This document shows positions 11,462-21,179 of a stretch of DNA of 64,000 nt, piece after piece; position 1 is the first letter of the stretch, and each line of letters starts with the position of its first letter. Origin of the DNA: Endocalyx cinctus (taxonomy: Eukaryota > Ascomycota > Sordariomycetes > Amphisphaeriales > Apiosporaceae). The DNA is taken from NCBI GenBank assembly GCA_001600455.1, contig BCKC01000003.1:4040206-4104205 (forward strand), read 5' to 3'. Both the position numbers and the translations under genes were made by a program. The notes beneath the pieces were generated by a model, which was given only the letters and a program-made list of their open reading frames with translations, had not been told where the DNA came from and made no database searches.

Positions 11462-14400
11462 ATGATTAGTGTAACATCGGACTCGTCCGCGTTAGGGCAG
11501 TTACAGGTCGATCAGAAAGACCTGCTCGACACCATTGACAACCTTCGACGGCACGACATTGGCAGGTCCGTCGAACTGCCGCAGATTATCGTCATAGGCG
11601 ACCAATCGTCCGGCAAGAGCTCTGTCTTGGAGGCTATTTCGCTGGCCCGCTTTCCTGTCGGAGACGGACCCTGCACGCGGTTCGCGACCGAACTCGTGCT
11701 ACGAACGGACTCAAGAATTCTGTGCGTCGCTGAGACTCAACGATCTTCTACTACTACTACCTCATCGGCAGTAGCATCGAGTGGGGAAGAGGGAGCTGGT
11801 CAGTCTGCCTCTAGAGATGATTCTTTAAACATGACCGATTTTGACAAGAATGACGTGTCGAAGAATGACTTGTCGAGGGTCATTGAAAAAGCCAAGGCAA
11901 AACTGCTGGCCGACGACGCAGGGATTTCCGAAGGTATCCTCAGACTTAAGATATCCGGTCCGAATTTGCCCCGGCTAACCCTCGTCGACCTGCCGGGCTT
12001 CCACCACGCCGAAGGCGAGAACCCGTCGGCCGCGGAACGGGACATCGTCGACCGGGCGACGTCGCGGTACATGTCTCAGAAGAACAGCGTCATCCTAGCC
12101 GTCGTGCCGGCGGGCAACCAGCCGGCCCTGCAGAAGGTCCTCTCCAAGATCCGATCGAGCCCGCAGGAGACGCGGGACCGGACGCTGGGGATCATCACGA
12201 AGCCCGACACGCTGGTTCCGGGGTCGCGGGACGAGGAAGCCTTCGTGCAGCTGGTCAAGAAGGCCGACAAGACGCACCGGCTCGCGCTCGGGTGGCACGT
12301 GCTGCGGAATCTGGGCGAGGGCGAGAAGACGGACGACGACCACCGGAGGGACGAGAAGGAGCGGGAATTCTTCCAGATCGAACCCTGGTCGACGGTTCCG
12401 GCTAGAAACCGCGGCGTCGAGGCGCTGCGCAAGAAGCTGGGCGGCGTCCTGCTCGAGCACGTCAAGGCGAGCCTGCCGAGGGTGGTAGAGGGTGTAGAGA
12501 GCAGCCTCAAGGCCCGCGAGGACCGCCTCCGGCTGCTCGGCCCGCCGCGCTCGTCCCCGGACGACCTCAAGAACTATCTGAACCGGATCGCGTCCCGGTT
12601 TCAGGTCTTGTGCCGGCAGGCGATCGACGGCCACTACTACGACGAGTTCTTCGGCGGGCTCTACCTCGAAAGAGACGACGACGGCGGCGACGGCAGGGTC
12701 CGCAAGCTGAGGGCGCTGGTGCGGGACCTGAACCGCGCGTTTGCGTACGTGCTGGCCACCCGGGGATCGCGGCGCTCCATCCTTCCGAGAAATGGACGAG
12801 GCGCCGAAACGTCGAGAGAGGAGCCCGTCGCGTCCCCGTACCTGGAGGCGTTGGCCGGGCATTACAAGTTCGTCGACCCGCCCGAGGTTAGCTTCGAGAC
12901 GCTGGCCGAAGAAATGGAAACGATGGCTTCGGCGAACCAGGGTACCGAGTTCCCCGGGACGTCTAGCGACCACCTCGCCATGAAGCTATTCCAGTATGAA
13001 TCCGAGCCGTGGGAGGCGATTGCTCAGTTCCACGTCAACTTCGTTCACCGGACGGTGAAGGCCTGCATCGAGAGCCTCGTCGCTCACATCACCAGTCCCG
13101 ATAATAGGGCTTGCTCGGCGATTTTGAATAACGTCGTAGACCCATTCTTCGAGATGAAGGCGGAGCAGCTCAAGGTGAAGCTTCAGGAACTTCTGTTGCA
13201 TTACAAGAGCGGTCATCCGCAGCCTGTAGACGACCAGTTCCGGACGCTGTTGGAGGCAAAAAGGCAAAATAATTTGGCGAGACAGGCGATCCTTGATCTC
13301 CTTAACAGTAGGCCTGAGCTGTTCACCCAAGAAGCCAGAGAAGAACTTCGGAGGACCCGAGGCAATGGACGACCTAAAAGCGAGGTTGGCGTTGAGGGTC
13401 TCATTGAGAAGTCCCAGACTTATTATGAGGTACGATGTTCAATTCATCTCGTTTCATTATATTGAAGGGGGGGGTGAACAGAAACTGACAAGATGCATAT
13501 AGCTATCATTGCGCACGTTCACCGATAATGTAATCATTCTCGCCATCGAGAACTGTCTTGTTCGAGATCTGCCTTCCATCTTAGATACCGACAAGGTCAG
13601 CATGATGAACGACGAGAAACTCGAAGCCTTAGCTTCCGAATCCCCCGAGATCCGACAGGAGCGGGCTGAGCTCCAGGAAGAACTCGATGCCCTGAGAAGA
13701 GGATTGCAGGTCTGCAACAAGTATGCGTCACGACGGATCACCGGTGAGTCCCGTTCACTAACGAAAAAAATGCAAGTTTAATTTGACCGTCTGCTAAATT
13801 CGTAGTAGCCGTACCGCTAGTTTTGCTAAGGGCGGAGGCCGTGCCTTCGTTGGATGCAGCATCGCCCAGACGAAATCGAACGCCGTCAGATACACCCCGG
13901 TCCGAGGCGGCCGACTTACCGACTCAAAAAACGTCGAAATCCCAGCCTAGCCAGTCTACGAGCACCCAAGCGGGACCGACCCCGGCGACCAACGGGTCTC
14001 AGACAGTCCCCGTAAATTCGACTCAGCCCGCTACTCGAACTGGGCCGCCCGCAAGTACTACTTTACCGACGGCTGGCAAGGGCTTGTTTTCGGCAGCGTC
14101 TGCTTCACCACCACCCCAGCTTTCCAGGCCTGTACGGAGCTCGAACTCGGAGCGAGGTTCGAAGAATACTAGCGACAAGGCGGCTCCCTCCGTATTGGAT
14201 CAGAAAGAAAAAGCTGTTGTTTCAAACGCCTTTTTCCAGGCTGGGATCTCTCCCCTGATTGCGGCACAAGCAAGCAGCAACAACAACGGTAGTCAGCTGC
14301 TTACTGCAGATGGTACAAGGACAGGAGGAGGACTGCTCGGCAGGGCGCCTTCATCGCAGCCCCCAACGAGCTCGGCATTCGGATCGAAAGCCGGTCTATT

Positions 14401-15031
14401 CGGCAGTAGCGAATTCGGTTCAGCCGGTAATAACAATACCTCAGAGCAGAAACAACCCTCCGGTTTTGGCGGATTCGGTTCAGCCGGTAATAACAATACC
14501 TCAGAGCAGAAACAACCCTCCGGTTTTGGTGGATTCGGTTCAGCCGGTAATAGAAATACCTCGGAGCAGAGTCCAGCCTTTGGTTTCGGCGGTTCCTTTA
14601 CTCAACCATCGCCACCAAAACAGGCCTCAGGTTTATTCGGAAGCTACACCGAGCCAACTTGTAAGCATCTATTTTTTTTTTTTTTAACCTATAGCAGACA
14701 ATTAGCTGATTAATGACGACTGCCGCGTTTAACCTCGTAACATAGGATAGTCTTCAATCCATTTGAACACGGTCGTCGGTACGCTGTTCCGCTTGAAAGC
14801 CTGTTCCGAGCCGCCGTCTTTCATAATGGAATGAGCTTCCAACCTAGAGAGGACGCATACATGACGATTTTTAATCCGGTTTCGAATCGCTTGGTGGTGA
14901 GCACGAAACCTTCTTACCACAATTTCTCGCCTGAGGAGTTGCGGTACTACACAATGCTCAGCATGGAAAATCCGGAATGCCTGCTTTTGGCGAATGTGTA
15001 CGAGAAACTTTATCCCCCGACAAGACGATGA
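11462..15031 (+). CDS. dynamin-type GTPase with C-terminal FG-repeat tail
   Basis: Four exons: 11462-13429, 13503-13743, 13806-14660 and 14751-15031, giving about 1114 residues. The G domain is complete: P-loop GDQSSGKS at 46-53, switch Thr in GPCTRFATE near 72, DLPG at about 176, and TKPD at about 246-249. A dynamin stalk follows. Exon 2 encodes a GTPase effector domain (FTDNVIILAIENCLV, then EIRQERAELQEELDALR). Exon 3 switches to a Ser/Thr/Pro-rich linker and, at about residues 930-1015, a nucleoporin-like region of SGFGGFGSAGNNN, GLFGS and FGFGGS units. The last ~94 residues (FNPFEHGRRY, NFSPEELRYYTML) form a compact segment I do not recognise. Dynamins remodel membranes by GTP-driven assembly; this one resembles the fungal Mx-like group without a PH domain. 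The exon 3 acceptor is an ambiguous TAG/TAG tandem. The exon 4 acceptor was chosen because the earlier AG gives an immediate stop. Confidence 0.87.
14411..14590 (+). repeat. three tandem 60-bp units encoding FG repeats
   Basis: Period of exactly 60 bp (20 codons). The units starting at 14411 and 14471 differ at only a couple of positions. The third, from 14531, diverges after about 40 bases. Each unit encodes FGSAGN-N-NTSEQ followed by SGFGG or a related FG motif, so the FG tail is growing by in-frame duplication. Confidence 0.92.
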
Positions 15032-17050
15032 CGGCGGAGAAAGGAGTGGAGTAAGTTATGTGAATTAGCTATCAGTCGAGCGTCCTGAAGGATAAGGACA
15101 GGAAGACTATATACTTTTTTATAACCTCAATAGTGCGTAAATTCAGCCCATCATGTATAAAAATTTGTTCCTTTTAGAATTCTTCATGTGAATTGTCTAC
15201 CCAGTAGAGAACCTACTTGCTTACCTATCATATTCGCAGCTGACTTCGTTATGAACATCTACCGAAAGTAAAACAGCATTTCTCAAGACGACTGTTAGCT
15301 AACCCCGTAGAGAAAGGAAGTTATTGTCTACTACTGCATTGTAGTTAAGAGGAGGCTCTACATTATAGAGAAAAAAAAAAAAAAACACGTGGATGAAATC
15401 TAGTCATGATCTCCGCATATGGAATACTCACCGACTTCTAGTATAGGAAGGATGAATATATAATTTATATACTAGGTACCTAAGTAGCGTAAGTCTGGAC
15501 CCAGAAGGACCGGATTGAACCCCGGATTTCTTTTCTATTCTAGTGTAGGTGTGCGTGCGTGTGTGGGATAGGGATATTTGGGGAAGCTGATCAAGTTGGT
15601 GTAGATTTTCTTGTGATCTGCAAGTAGTATTACTGGGAAAGTAGTAGGATGGATACGTGCGGGATAAGTATCGTACATACACGTAGCTATACCACGTATG
15701 GTACAGTACATGCTATAAACATACCTATGCTAGCTAAGAAGACGATGGTGCATTCTTTTTTTGTTTCTTTCCTAATGCGGCGATCTAGATGTTGATGATG
15801 ATTTTCTGGTCATGTGTAGTAATTTAAAAAAAAAACCAAGAGAAACAAAATATGTACATACTCCGTACAGAGTATACATACCTAGGTATATACATCCATA
15901 CACGTACATACAATTCCAAGGATATTAACTTGGAATTAGGTAAATATTTGAGTCAGATGTGACATAAGATATACGGTATATCCTACCTAAGTACAGAGTA
16001 CTGCGTACCTAGGTAGGTTTGGAGTAGGATTTGTACCTAAGCACTTTTAGTAATTATATTTGTTTTTCTTTTGAATTTTTAGAAGACGAGCGATGTTTTG
16101 AACGGATATTTATGATGAAATGATGAAATAGATATGTGAAGTATAAACTTATAATATCCATACATCTGAAATTTCTTCCTTTAATCTGACTTCTTGATGA
16201 TTTCCAGGTCGATGATGACGTCTAGTGTAGTACCGATATGAAGCTCTACTGCACGAACACGCGCTCTAAAGATGCGGTATGTATACACTACTGTGGTGTA
16301 CTGTAGCGTACTGTAGCGTACTGTAGCGTACAGTATATACAAAGTAAAAAAGAAGAAGAAGAAGAAGAATGATCGATTTGCCGATTTAGGCCAGAATTAC
16401 TACTTAAGTATGTATATTCTTAGTAGACGGTTAGCCGGTTAGCCAACGCATAACATTCAATCCTAAACTCATTTAGCTCAGTGCCAAAATACGCTATGTG
16501 GATTAGTTAGTATCCATATATAATGGCATAATTACTACTCTACGCTATTACACTAAGTAAGTACAGTACTCGTACTATACGACTTACAGGTACCTTAAGT
16601 ACGGAGTAGGTAGGTAAATCCATATGCCATACCGTCCACTATACCGAGTACAGTAGTTATTATGTACCTAAAGTACGGAGTATACCTGGGCATACCATTA
16701 GGTACCATATCATGCTCACTACTAACCATTAATTATCATCTACTACCTACTATTAAGTAGTAAACTTTTTTAACACCAACTCATTCAAAACCTCACTATC
16801 CTTTTTTTTTTTCTTTTCTAACGTTTATTGATTTCAGTTATTTGTATTTATTTATTTATTTCTTTCTTTCTTTTATATCATTTTAAATATACTGTACTAA
16901 TACCATACGCTACATGACCCATTAAGCCAAGATCGTCATGCTGGTTTCTTTCATTTGTTTCTCGTGACCCTGAAGACCCTACTTCTAAACAACCCACCAA
17001 TCCTTGCCTTAAGCTCGCTTTCTCTTAATAAAACAAAATACTAAAAAACA
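15032..17050. other. repeat-rich AT spacer
   Basis: About 2 kb without a credible gene. It carries the densest cluster of TACTCCGTAC/GTACGGAGTA elements (15859, 16599, 16673) plus the related GTACAGAGTA (15865, 15991) and TACCTAGGTA-type palindromes. There is a 10-bp tandem repeat at 16291-16330 and an (AGA)n run at about 16350-16369. The final 250 bases are the CT-rich leader of the transporter gene. Confidence 0.6.
16291..16330. repeat. 10-bp tandem repeat, 4 units
   Basis: Three perfect copies of CTGTAGCGTA (16301-16330), preceded by one diverged copy CTGTGGTGTA (16291-16300). Confidence 0.9.
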
Positions 17051-19102
17051 ATGCCTCCCCCTTTGTCTGGCCAGCAACCGCCACCTCGTCAATTCACTCC
17101 TTCCTCTCAACCAACTACATTATCCGTTAACAGCGTCTTGTTACCTTCTACTTCTACCAGCTTAGAAGTATCGAATCCTCCTTCCGCCTCCTCCGCTACC
17201 ACCAGCTTCAAGGCCGATTGGCCCTCGGATACCGGCTCGTCCTCGTCTGCGAATGCCGCTATCCGTCGTCCCGAAGACATAGAGATGGATCCCATAGCGC
17301 CCGCCGGCCATCGTCGCCGGCGTAGCACCCTCACGAGCGCCAATACCATGATGAACAACCCTCCCTTTCGTCCACGTGCCCAGAGCTTGAGGAGGTCGCC
17401 CGGCGACCCGGAGCCCAAGATATCCGAAGAAGGATACGAAAGAGGAGTAGGCCTGGGCCTCGGTATGCGGCGGCCCGTAGGTGACGGGGACGACGACAGC
17501 TTGAACCTCTCCGATGAAGATCTGCACGATGATGAAGAGACGGGCTTGACTAAGAAAGATAGACGGAGAAAAAGGAGCAAGCGCCGGCGCAACACGAGAT
17601 TAGATCAGAGGATCGTGCGGGACAAAATCACAGATGAAGAGAGCAAAGAGGCTACTCAGAGCATGGTTAGGAAGATAACCATAAACGGTACTCTGATAGG
17701 GTTATGGTACCTGTTCTCTCTTTCTATTTCATTGGTAAGCTAGTCCTTCGCGCCGACTTCACCTTTTTTTTTTTTAGTCTCCCTTAGCCGACTTGACAAT
17801 TGACTTACTAACTCATCGATAGTATAACAAATGGATGTTTGATTCCAAACAACTCGATTTCCCCTTTCCTTTATTTACGACTTCCATGCACATGCTCGTG
17901 CAATTTTTCCTTTCCGCTTTAGTATTATACTTTATACCCTCGTTACGGCCCGGAAACGCGCCACGTAGCTCCGACCTGGGCCGCTCCAGGCACGAGGCCG
18001 AGCCCGAACGACCACTTATGACGAAACTTTTCTATTTAACGAGGATAGGCCCTTGTGGTGCCGCAACAAGTTTGGATATTGGACTTGGAAACACGTCACT
18101 AAAATTTATAACCCTTACCTTTTACAGTATGTAGATTCTCGTTTACCTCTACCCCTTGTTTATGAGATAGTCGTGATTGCAGTACTAACCGAGAACCAAA
18201 ATCTAGCTATGTGTAAATCTTCATCCCTAGCATTTGTGCTACTATTCGCTTTCCTCTTCCGTCTCGAAACGCCAACATGGAAGCTTGTCGGTATCATCGC
18301 GACTATGACGGCCGGTGTCGTCATGATGGTTGCGGGTGAAGTCGAATTTCAACTTGGAGGCTTCGTCCTCGTCATCTCTGCCGCCTTCTTCTCCGGATTC
18401 AGATGGGGTTTGACGCAGATCTTATTATTGCGGAACCCGGCTACGTCGAACCCGTTCTCGAGCATCTTTTTCCTAGCACCCATCATGTTCGTGACGCTGA
18501 TCCTTATTGCCTTCCCCGTCGAGGGTATATTCAACCTGATAGAAGCGCTAAAGGGTCTGAGCGAAACGTGGGGTCCCGTCCGGGCTCCACTCATTCTCCT
18601 CTTTCCGGGGACGATCGCGTTCCTCATGACGGCGAGTGAGTTCGCGCTCTTGCAGCGCAGCAGCGTCGTGACCCTCTCCATCGCGGGAATCTTTAAGGAA
18701 GTCGTTACTATCTCGGCAGCGGCCCTCGTCTTCGACGAGAAGCTCACGACGATCAACATCTCCGGTCTCGTTATTACCATTTTCGCCATCGGGGCCTACA
18801 ACTGGATCAAGCTGAGAAAGATGCGCGAGGAAGCCATGACGGACGCCCACAACGCCCACGACGGCGATCAGGCTAACAAGGGAGCTTACGGCCAGCCCCA
18901 GCAGTCGGGCGAGTCCAGCGAGGACGACGACGACATGGATATGGAGGAGACGGGTCTCCTGGCCCAAGAAAACAGAGGAAGAGCGGGAAGAACGGGCGAA
19001 GAGAGCTTGATAATGGGCGGTAATGATTTGGCGTTGTCACCGGTTGACGGTAACAACTGGGAACAAAATCAACATCGGACCGAATACCCACGGGATCACT
19101 AA
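17051..19102 (+). CDS. triose-phosphate translocator/SLC35-type membrane transporter
   Basis: Three exons, 17051-17734, 17823-18126 and 18207-19102, give 627 residues. The first intron carries a TACTAAC branch site (17807-17813), and joining restores SISLYNKWMFD. The second join restores TFYTMCKSSSLAF. Both motifs are typical of the TPT/DUF250 branch of the drug/metabolite transporter superfamily, closest in feel to SLC35C2 and yeast Ymd8. About ten membrane helices can be seen, including LVGIIATMTAGVVMMVAGE, FVLVISAAFFSGFRWGLTQ and LVITIFAIGAYNWIKLRKM. The first ~215 residues are a charged, Ser/Pro-rich cytosolic region, and the C-terminal tail is acidic (SEDDDDMDMEETG). Members move nucleotide sugars or phosphorylated sugars across Golgi or ER membranes; the substrate cannot be read from sequence. 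Confidence 0.9.
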
Positions 19103-19832
19103 ACAAATTCAAGAATTTTTATTATTATTATTTCTTGGATAAGGGTCGACATATCTGAAACATTTGACTTTTTTAATCATTGTCAAAGTTTGTTTTATAA
19201 TAGTTTATGGTTTGGGGCATTTAAAAAAAAAAAATCATACCAAACCCATTTGGTCCTAACTTGACCTATTTTCGGCTGGATTTGAAAAGGGAAAAGATAG
19301 GTGCGGGCGATGAACTATGATACTTTTTATACACACAAAGATTTTTTTTGAAAAGAGTATTAGAAAAGGAAGATTTCAAAATGAACATTTAGAGAATTTT
19401 ACCGTTACATTTTCTCTTTACTGATTTTGGATCGTGAGATATTCCCGTTTGGTGTATGTGTTAATAGGGTGATTTATCTTTGTTGCGTGTCCTAATGTAG
19501 TGTAGATTTTTGAAGAAAATGCAAATAAGGGGGGCACTGAACGATACCCTGTCATAAAAAGGAATCTGATGAACGTGATGTTTATTAATGTTTTTATTTT
19601 TCTTATCTGTCTAATTCCTTTCCTCTCTGAAAGACTCTTCCATATACAAATCAGGGTAGGAGGTCTAGCTATCCGCGAACCAGCCCCGACGAGCATATAT
19701 TGATTATATACATACTGTAAACACCTCTTGAGGTAAAGGTGACAGGATTAGGAGGGAACATAATGCAGGTCTTATGTTTATTATAGTGCGACACAAGCCA
19801 TAATTAAGGGTGGAAGAAGATTCTCGACCTAA
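19103..19832. other. convergent 3' spacer, no gene seen
   Basis: AT-rich DNA between the 3' ends of the transporter (+) and the RRM gene (-), with a short ATT microsatellite near 19121. It probably holds both 3' UTRs. Confidence 0.6.
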
Positions 19833-21179
19833 TTAACCCAATACCTTCAATCCTCCCTTGGTCTTCTGACCCGGTTTATAGACGCCCGCGTTCTTAGAAC
19901 CCAAGTTAGGTTCATAAGCACCGTCTCGAGCCCCGCTACCGCTCCCATTACCGCTCCGGTTGTTGTTATTGTTGTGATGATGTTTATTATTCCTGTTCTT
20001 GTTGTATTTATTATTTCCGTAATGTCCGTGCTTATCCTTCACGGTGCTCGTCTTGATCTCGGTCGTGCTCTTGCGCACCACGACCGGATGGCTCTGGATA
20101 TATTTTCCGTTCATCTCCTTCGCGGCGGCGAAGAACTCGTCCGGGTCCGAGAAGGAGACGAATCCGAACCCTTTGGACTTGCTCGTCACCTTGTCCCGGA
20201 TCACGCGCGCCTTCTGCAGCGACTTCCATCGGGAGAAGGCCTTGTACAACGACTCGTCCGTCGTCTCGCCCGCCAGGTTACCGACGAAGAGGCGCAGGTG
20301 CGCCGGGTCCCATTCTAGCAGCGAGTCGTCCGTCCACTTCTGCCCGCCGCCCGAGCGTACCACCGTCTTCTTCTTGCCGTCGGCCGAAACCGCCGCCGGC
20401 GGGAAAGCCACGGCACCTACGCCGGCGATACCGTTACCCGCCGTCGCGTTCGGGTCCGTCGTCCCGTATGCCGTCGTCGTCGTCGAGGCACCAGGGAACC
20501 CGCTACCGGGCCGTCCGGGCAGGTTCGCGGCGTTGGGGTTACCGGGACCGCCGGCGGCGGCGGCGGCGGCGTTTCCGTCCCTCGTCGGATCCTTGACGTA
20601 CGCGCTCTGCCACTGCGCGATCTGCGCCGCCATGTCCGGGTCGAAGTCGGCGTTCCTGCCGGGCTCCTGCGGCGCGGGAAAGGGGTTCCTGATCTGAGGA
20701 GGAGCCGCGTACGCGGCCGCTGCCGCGGCCGGGCTCGCCGAGTGCGCGCCGTAGTAGCTGTTTTGCTGATAACCGCCGTGCTGCTGTTGCTGATGCTGTG
20801 GTTTCGCGCCGTACGACGCGTTATACGAATTGGAGTAGCCTCCCCGTCCGCCGCCGCTCATGTGGTGGTTGTTGTTGTGATGGCCGTGCGGTGCGTAGGA
20901 GGAGGACTGGTACGTCGTCGTCGCGGACGAGGGGGGAGCGCCATATTGGTGATGAGCGCCGCCGGGGGGGTATCGCGAGGAGGAGGAGGAAGAAGAAGGA
21001 GGGGGAGGAGCGCCGTACGCGGAGCCGCGGCCGCCGACGCCTGGGCTCGGGGTGTGCGCGGGCGGCGTGCCGGTGGGTGCGAACGCGGGCTTGAACCCGG
21101 ATACTTTGGACGGGGGAGGTCGCGGCGGGAGCGATGAGGTCGGCGGGTTCGAGGAGCCTGGTGGTGGTGGATAGGACAT
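19833..21179 (-). CDS. RRM RNA-binding protein, RBM42-like
   Basis: Intronless, 448 residues when started at MSYPPPPG (21179). The same frame stays open up to 21317, but the extra N-terminus is lysine-rich translated homopolymer and is unlikely to be coding. One RRM lies at about residues 296-372: RNP2 LFVGNL, RNP1 KGFGFVSF, preceded by KWTDDSLLEWDPAHLRLFVG, the arrangement seen in RBM42 proteins. After the RRM come VRKSTTEI and a Lys/Asn/His-rich tail ending in GVYKPGQKTKGGLKVLG. The first 290 residues are Pro/Gly/Ser/Tyr/Gln-rich and low in complexity, as in many mRNA-binding or condensate-forming proteins. The likely role is pre-mRNA or mRNA binding; targets are unknown. Confidence 0.88.
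   Translation of the reverse strand: MSYPPPPGSSNPPTSSLPPRPPPSKVSGFKPAFAPTGTPPAHTPSPGVGGRGSAYGAPPPPSSSSSSSRYPPGGAHHQYGAPPSSATTTYQSSSYAPHGHHNNNHHMSGGGRGGYSNSYNASYGAKPQHQQQQHGGYQQNSYYGAHSASPAAAAAAYAAPPQIRNPFPAPQEPGRNADFDPDMAAQIAQWQSAYVKDPTRDGNAAAAAAGGPGNPNAANLPGRPGSGFPGASTTTTAYGTTDPNATAGNGIAGVGAVAFPPAAVSADGKKKTVVRSGGGQKWTDDSLLEWDPAHLRLFVGNLAGETTDESLYKAFSRWKSLQKARVIRDKVTSKSKGFGFVSFSDPDEFFAAAKEMNGKYIQSHPVVVRKSTTEIKTSTVKDKHGHYGNNKYNKNRNNKHHHNNNNNRSGNGSGSGARDGAYEPNLGSKNAGVYKPGQKTKGGLKVLG

Noticed and set aside
12095..12973. 292-codon minus-strand frame opposite the dynamin gene
   Set aside because: Antisense shadow of GC-rich dynamin coding sequence with no motif.
15505..15530. T-arm-like sequence on the minus strand (GGGGTTCAATCC)
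   Set aside because: The stem does not pair around the loop, and no anticodon or acceptor arm can be built from the flanks, so it is not a tRNA.
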